Translations under genes and position numbers: made by a program
Notes under the pieces: model-generated
The model's input: the letters and a program-made list of their open reading frames with translations, nothing else
Database searches by the model: none
What the model was told of the DNA's origin: nothing
Source: an uncultured Methanomicrobiales archaeon
Lineage (GTDB): Archaea > Halobacteriota > Methanomicrobia > Methanomicrobiales > Methanospirillaceae
Assembly (NCBI GenBank): GCA_903900025.1
Contig: CAIULN010000067.1
Location: forward strand, 1-63,491
DNA: 63,491 nt
Direction: 5' to 3'
In this document: positions 59,085 to 63,491 of the stretch, piece after piece
Numbering within the stretch: position 1 is the first letter of the stretch
How the letters are laid out: the number at the start of each line of letters is the position of its first letter

Positions 59085-60923
59085 TTATTTTTGAACCTGC
59101 GCCCCGCCAATCTTGTTGATCAGCGCTTCGAGCACGGTTTCGCGCATACCTTCCACGAACTTGATGCTTCCCACCACAAGGTGCCCGCCGCCACTGATGC
59201 CCCCGCCCGGGATCTCGATGTGGAGTTCCCGTACCATTTTCGGGATATTCATGAGCACCCACCGGGAGCGCAGGACCGCAAAGTCAGGACCAATGCCAAT
59301 GGTAACAACCGGTGCCCCTGGATTTGCCTTACAGAGCCGATCGTGCACCTCGCCGCTTGTCTTGCCTGGTGGCGGGAAGGTGAACTTATGGGCATGGATC
59401 TCGACATCGATTAAGAAGAGCTTTGCACCATTGGACAGATCCCGGGGAACAACGTGTGGCATGCAGGCGCTCATCTGGTCCTCGATCATCGTGTTTGCAC
59501 CTTCGACAAGGAGTGCGACAAGTTTTGCGTGACGGTCGGGTTTGCCACTGATGTTGAGGATATCTTTTACGATCTCCCGCCCGTCGTTGAACCGCAGCCA
59601 GAACTGCTCATAGTCAAGGGCGAGCGCGATGTTCTTGCACATGTCTTCGCTGTACTGGTCATTCACAAGGGCAAGGTAAAGAGCGCGTTCGGGCGCTTCG
59701 CTCCGATCACCAACCCCGGCAACGGCAGGGAGATGACGGATGAGCGGTTCGACCCCGGGGTTGATCAGGCGTGCAATCTCCGTTCCCAGCATCCCGGCGG
59801 TGATCCCGAAATCGCCACCCACATGGTAGGGGTTGACATGGGCAAGCAGGTACTTGTCGATTGTCGCGTCGGGGTGGTGGTGGTCGATGACGACAAACGG
59901 AATGTCGTAGACACTTGCGATCTTATACGAGGGCTCGTCCTCTTCTGTCGATCCGTTGTCAGTAAGGACTACAAGGGGCATCTTCTGCCCGAACCGGACA
60001 TGGTCCTTTAACGAAAAGTCAAGGTCACGGGTGATGTCCTCGATCTCATAGAACGGGGCTTTTGAAGGTGCGCGCTTGAAGAGGTAGTAATCAGCATCAA
60101 AGTCGCCCCCGCTCTCCCTGATGAGGGCGACCACTGCCTGCTCGATTGCAACTGCCGAACAGATGCCGTCTGCGTCCGCATGGTGACGGATGATGATAGG
60201 TTGCGCAGTGAAAACCGCCCTGCGCACGATTTTTGCGATTTTTTTCATTTCAGGGCGGAGGCGCTCCATGACGTCGGATCTGACTAGCAGGGGGATATTT
60301 TCTGGTTCTGACCGTGCATCAAGTGATTTTTCAATCCGGACCCTTACTGTTGTTGCATCATCTCCTTCAAGGGTTGCAATCGCGTCGGCTTCGATCTGGA
60401 GCTGGTTGTTGCGTTTCATCACCTCACCGACAACTTTGACAAGGTCATTGAGCTCGACCTCCGGGTATGCCCGCACCCCCGCTTCCACAAACGCGGCGAC
60501 ATTCTGGGTGCCCGATTCATCAATAATCGTGAAGATTGTCGGGCCGCTCGTCTGTTTGATCTGGGCGACTTCACCTTCAATGGCGACCGTCTTTCCCACC
60601 CTGTTCACGAGATCAGCGATGGGCACCGTTGTCGATTTCCTGTCAACATTCTGGACCTGGTAGACCTGTATCTGCACTTCCTCAAGGTCGATGTTGCCAT
60701 TCGGGCGGATCTGGCGCACTTTGACAAGGATGGTGTCTTTTTCCTTGTGCTCCATTTTCATGTTGCTTTTGTGCACAAGCCCCTTGATCCGCTCATTTAA
60801 TTGGACAAACATCCCGAAGTTGGCAAATCCCTGTACCTTACCAACATAGATACTCTGTTCCTCGACATCAGCGAGGTCGCAGGTTGCCCCCAGCCTGAAA
60901 ACGAGTATATCGTCTTGTTGCAT
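59085..60923 (-). CDS. DHH-family RecJ-like nuclease with S1 and OB domains
   Basis: 612 residues. An N-terminal S1-type domain (SIYVGKVQGFANFGMFVQ, about 25-90) and an OB-fold (about 100-190, TVAIEGEVAQIKQTSGPTIF) precede the DHH core. Metal and catalytic motifs are RHHADADGICSA (about 250), LTDNGST, and VVIDHHHPD (about 345). The C-terminal DHHA1-type end is GGGISGGGHLVVGSIKF. Archaeal RecJ-like proteins bind the replicative helicase complex (GINS-associated nuclease) or act in RNA turnover. The S1 plus OB arrangement suggests binding of both DNA and RNA. It stands alone with a 187-base upstream gap. Confidence 0.88.
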   Translation of the reverse strand: MQQDDILVFRLGATCDLADVEEQSIYVGKVQGFANFGMFVQLNERIKGLVHKSNMKMEHKEKDTILVKVRQIRPNGNIDLEEVQIQVYQVQNVDRKSTTVPIADLVNRVGKTVAIEGEVAQIKQTSGPTIFTIIDESGTQNVAAFVEAGVRAYPEVELNDLVKVVGEVMKRNNQLQIEADAIATLEGDDATTVRVRIEKSLDARSEPENIPLLVRSDVMERLRPEMKKIAKIVRRAVFTAQPIIIRHHADADGICSAVAIEQAVVALIRESGGDFDADYYLFKRAPSKAPFYEIEDITRDLDFSLKDHVRFGQKMPLVVLTDNGSTEEDEPSYKIASVYDIPFVVIDHHHPDATIDKYLLAHVNPYHVGGDFGITAGMLGTEIARLINPGVEPLIRHLPAVAGVGDRSEAPERALYLALVNDQYSEDMCKNIALALDYEQFWLRFNDGREIVKDILNISGKPDRHAKLVALLVEGANTMIEDQMSACMPHVVPRDLSNGAKLFLIDVEIHAHKFTFPPPGKTSGEVHDRLCKANPGAPVVTIGIGPDFAVLRSRWVLMNIPKMVRELHIEIPGGGISGGGHLVVGSIKFVEGMRETVLEALINKIGGAQVQK

Positions 60924-61110
60924 ACTTCTCTCTCACCACACACTGCGTATCCGGAACTGTATTATTGATCGCATATCAGTCGCACCTTCCAGCATTGCAC
61001 AGAAACGGCAAAGCTGAGTGTATCATCAATTTTCTCCGGGTGCGTTAACTACATTGCCATTGAACACAGCCGGACGGGCATACCGGCTCCACAACAGGGA
61101 AATGGGGATC

Positions 61111-62049
61111 CTATTGCCTGAACGGAACTTCGATCATCTCAAGGTCAGCCGGAGCAATCACCAGACCGGAAAAATTTTTCTTTGCATCCCCGATGTGGTT
61201 TTCAGGAGTGGTATAGCGGGAGCTGATATGGATGAGGGCAAGTGTGCGTATTCCTGCTGCGGTTGCGGCTTCACCCGCCTGACCTGCGGTTGCATGGTAG
61301 AATTCGGCCGCCCGGTCCGTTTCCGCATCATCGTAGGTTGCATCATGGATGAGCAGGTCAGCGTCGCGTGCAACCATGGCGATTCGCTGGAGGACCGGGC
61401 GGGTGTCCCCGGTATACACGATTTTTCTGCCAGGCCGCGGAGCGCCCATGACATCGGATGGTCTGATAACCCTCTGACTGCCATCCATGTCGACAGATAT
61501 CGTCTCCCCGTGCTGGAGTCTCCCGAAAAGCGGGCCCGGGGCAACTCCCAGAGCGATCGCCCGATCCCGGTCAAAACGACCGGGTCGCTCCTCCTCCTCA
61601 AAAATGTAGCCAAGTGAGGGGATCCCATGACTGACGGCAAATGCCGTGATGGTATAGCCATCAAATCTCACTGTGGAACTGTCTCCCAGTTCAACGGATT
61701 CGATCGGGAAGTTCAGGTTGAACCTGCCGATGTGCCTGATTGTCTGGACAAACTCATGCACCCACTCGGGACCATAGATGGTGATCGGGGCAGTACGGCC
61801 ATTGAACGAGAGTGTGTGGATGAGCCCGAAAATACCGAGGAAATGGTCGGCATGCCAGTGGGTGACAAAGATAGCATTGACGTTAAAGCCGGTGCGCGCA
61901 CGCATCATCTGCTGCTGTGCGCCCTCGCCGCAGTCAAAGAGCAGGGTGTCAGACCCTCTCCTGACCATGATACAGGAAGGGTTCCTGTGCGGGGTTGGAA
62001 GTGCGCCAGCCGTACCCAGAAAATACACCTGAAGTGTCTCGCCGCTCAT
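61111..62049 (-). CDS. rnz: Ribonuclease Z (tRNA 3' endonuclease)
   Basis: 312 residues from the ATG at 62049, which overlaps the upstream gene's stop (ATGA), with GAGGTG before it. Zinc motif THWHADHFLG (about 60-69), then AVSHGIPSLGY, GPLFGRLQHGE, YTGDTRP and IHDATYDD complete the metallo-beta-lactamase fold of RNase Z. It removes 3' trailers of pre-tRNAs, needed here because tRNA-Leu lacks an encoded CCA. It is coupled to the TIM-barrel isomerase and, further upstream, to the UPF0200 gene. Confidence 0.95.
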   Translation of the reverse strand: MSGETLQVYFLGTAGALPTPHRNPSCIMVRRGSDTLLFDCGEGAQQQMMRARTGFNVNAIFVTHWHADHFLGIFGLIHTLSFNGRTAPITIYGPEWVHEFVQTIRHIGRFNLNFPIESVELGDSSTVRFDGYTITAFAVSHGIPSLGYIFEEEERPGRFDRDRAIALGVAPGPLFGRLQHGETISVDMDGSQRVIRPSDVMGAPRPGRKIVYTGDTRPVLQRIAMVARDADLLIHDATYDDAETDRAAEFYHATAGQAGEAATAAGIRTLALIHISSRYTTPENHIGDAKKNFSGLVIAPADLEMIEVPFRQ

Positions 62050-62819
62050 ACAAAGCACCTCGAAAAAACCGAAAGGCTGCGTCGTGCTTCATCAATCGAT
62101 CGCCCTTCGATAACAATCACACCCCGGTAATCCTTTTTAATGGCTCTGCCCACATCGTCCCACTTGATGGTTCCATCACCCAGTGCAAGATGTTCATCCA
62201 CGTTCCCGTGGTTATCGTGAATATGAATGTGGTTTGCCTTCCTGACAAAGGGAAGAAAGTCGTTCACCATGCCCACCGTGTGTGCATGGCCAAAGTCAAA
62301 AGTCATCCCAATCCCCTCGATCCCCTCAGTCATGCCCATCAATTCCTGCGGAAACCGGCACAGGAATTCCTTCACGCCGATCATATTCTCAACGCAGGCG
62401 AGCACCCCATGATCGGAAGCGACCTTTCCTATCTGGATGAGTGCTTCTTTCTGGAGGTCCCAGACTTTCTTTGGCATCAGTTTGCCCACCGGAGAGAGAT
62501 AGCCAGGGTGAAGTGTTACGCGATCCGTAAGGTCGGCCGCATACTGTATGCACGTGGAGACCTGACGGATAGATTCCCGGTAGATAGGATCATTGAGCGT
62601 GGCAAGGTTCAGGTCACCATACGGGGCGTGGACTGATACCCCGAGTTTTGTGCTGGCGATCATGTCTTTGATCGCCCGGTACTTTTGGGCATTGTCGAGC
62701 CGGTAGTTTCCATCGGCAACAATTTCCCATCCTGTGTAACCGCATTCTTCAATGCCGGTGACCCACTCGATCTCGTCCCAGATCTTTGCCGATGATGAAA
62801 AATAGGGGAGAAGGCTCAT
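62046..62819 (-). CDS. Xylose isomerase-like TIM-barrel protein
   Basis: 257 residues of the AP endonuclease 2/sugar phosphate isomerase family. Metal-binding landmarks are SVHAPYGDLN, VTLHPGYLSPVG, ACVENMIG, TFDFGHAHTV, HIHDNHG and VIEGRS, with conserved His, Glu and Asp in the usual places. The family includes sugar epimerases and endonuclease IV; which of these applies cannot be told. It begins with ATG overlapping the UPF0200 stop (ATGA) and overlaps the RNase Z start by 4 bases. Confidence 0.85.
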   Translation of the reverse strand: MSLLPYFSSSAKIWDEIEWVTGIEECGYTGWEIVADGNYRLDNAQKYRAIKDMIASTKLGVSVHAPYGDLNLATLNDPIYRESIRQVSTCIQYAADLTDRVTLHPGYLSPVGKLMPKKVWDLQKEALIQIGKVASDHGVLACVENMIGVKEFLCRFPQELMGMTEGIEGIGMTFDFGHAHTVGMVNDFLPFVRKANHIHIHDNHGNVDEHLALGDGTIKWDDVGRAIKKDYRGVIVIEGRSIDEARRSLSVFSRCFV

Positions 62820-63364
62820 GTACCCTCCTCCAGCCGTTTCAACAATGCTCTCACCCGTCTTTTAAATACCGGAAGGTCTTTGTCATTCTTCAGGTGGTAG
62901 TCAGCCAGAGCGAGCGCAGCTCCCAGCCCCCATACGAGCTCCCGCTCATCACGAGCCTGCAGCGAGGTTTCTGCTGTGGTATCGTCGGATCGCCCGCGGC
63001 TGGTGAGGCGTGCGAGCCGGGCTGCAAACGGTGATTCGATACCAATAAGGACAAAACCCGGAAATTGTTTTTTGAAAAGCATGACTTCTGAATCACCACG
63101 GATGCCGTCAACGAGGACGATCGGTGCAGACTGCTTCCCGATCTCGGGAATGCAGAGCTGTGCAATCGCATCCATGCCGCGTTCGTTGCGCAGCTGGTTT
63201 CCCATGGATCCCAGGTTCTGGTCGGTTGGTTCCATACCCCCTTTCTTTACCTCCTGGCGGATCATGTCCCCCATCGTGATGACAGGGATACCCCGTGCTG
63301 CTGCGATCCTGGCAAACTCCCCCTTACCGCTTGCGGGAAGCCCGACGACTCCGATCACTTTCAT
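62816..63364 (-). CDS. UPF0200 family P-loop nucleotide kinase
   Basis: 182 residues from the ATG at 63364 (MKVIGVVGLPASGKGEF), preceded by GGTGAGC; a longer open frame reads as the neighbour's overlap. Walker A is GLPASGKGEF (8-17), an NMP-kinase fold with MGDMIRQEV (substrate/lid) and DGIRGDSEVMLFKK. UPF0200 proteins resemble dephospho-CoA or nucleoside kinases; the substrate is not known. It is first in a coupled run with the TIM-barrel protein and RNase Z. Confidence 0.85.
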   Translation of the reverse strand: MKVIGVVGLPASGKGEFARIAAARGIPVITMGDMIRQEVKKGGMEPTDQNLGSMGNQLRNERGMDAIAQLCIPEIGKQSAPIVLVDGIRGDSEVMLFKKQFPGFVLIGIESPFAARLARLTSRGRSDDTTAETSLQARDERELVWGLGAALALADYHLKNDKDLPVFKRRVRALLKRLEEGT

Positions 63365-63491
63365 AGAGCAGCTCACCCCCTTCACGCGTACGGATCCTGA
63401 CTGCACGTTCCAGCCCGTCAGCAATCGTTTTGAGTTCTTCCTCTGATAAGGGTCTTATTTCACCGGTGACCCCCTGCTGGAGCACGATGTC
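63324..63491 (-). CDS. C-terminal part of an unknown protein (cut by window edge)
   Basis: Only one of three frames stays open to the window edge: DIVLQQGVTGEIRPLSEEE, LKTIADGLERAVRIRTREGG, ELLYESDRSRRASRKR, then a stop at 63324. It overlaps the UPF0200 start by 41 bases. The acidic/basic helical composition suggests a small helical domain. Family not recognised. Confidence 0.45.
   Translation of the reverse strand, partial: DIVLQQGVTGEIRPLSEEELKTIADGLERAVRIRTREGGELLYESDRSRRASRKR

Overview
The window is a stretch of a methanogenic archaeon's chromosome, most probably Methanomicrobiales (Methanoregulaceae-like). The case for a methanogen is a complete AtwA (component A2 of the methyl-coenzyme M reductase activation system) and a methanogenesis marker 8 protein. 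The archaeal machinery includes TBP, MCM, RFC, aIF1A, an NMD3-like protein, a RecJ-like DHH protein, Lhr, the archaeal CoA pathway (pantoate kinase plus phosphopantothenate synthetase) and MptD. The order-level assignment is inference, from a DUF3821 surface protein and many TPR proteins.

Layout. 1-1800: a cut-off pilin, a second pilin and a TPR protein. 1869-3218: an AIR-synthase-like protein. 3292-14390: a dense minus-strand run of twelve genes, in transcription order RFC small subunit, MCM, MptD, TatD-like hydrolase, DUF424, NMD3, Taw2, CoaBC, pantoate kinase, phosphopantothenate synthetase, a divergent RFC-like ATPase and a methyltransferase; most junctions overlap or are under 50 bases. 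14542-17404: three exported proteins (DUF3821, TPR, transglutaminase-like lipoprotein). 17470-21675: RPA-associated OB protein, RPA-associated phosphoesterase and Lhr helicase, coupled. 21702-22798: TBP and tRNA-Leu(CAG). 23007-31126: thioredoxin-fold protein, YwbE, a PAPS-reductase-like/cysteine desulfurase fusion, small zinc ribbon, RMD1/DUF155 protein, winged-helix protein, aIF1A and a DEAD-box helicase. 31385-33651: DUF134, DUF5320-like protein and AtwA. 33819-38587: a sulfur-transfer neighbourhood (MoaE, MoaD, HesA/MoeB, LarE, FdhD, TtuA-like and its ubiquitin-like partner). 38746-42616: NadA, RND exporter, MscL. 42787-51383: a 2492-residue protein made almost entirely of TPRs, followed upstream by a membrane J-domain/TPR protein. 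51546-63491: marker 8 protein, DUF1624 protein, a frameshifted EamA transporter, adenine deaminase, an orphan histidine kinase, small proteins, the RecJ-like protein, RNase Z, a TIM-barrel isomerase and a UPF0200 kinase.

How the parts work together. The window is mostly housekeeping, with co-directional operons that mix replication, RNA modification and cofactor synthesis. The strongest candidates for undescribed biology are the giant TPR solenoid beside the J-domain/TPR membrane protein, the PAPS-reductase-like/cysteine desulfurase fusion, and the sulfur-transfer neighbourhood with two ubiquitin-like carriers but only one E1-like enzyme visible. Two genes appear broken by single-base deficits in homopolymers (33880-33885 and 53828-53831) and aIF1A lacks a standard start codon. 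These may be sequencing errors or real mutations. No CRISPR array, insertion sequence, prophage or rRNA gene was seen.
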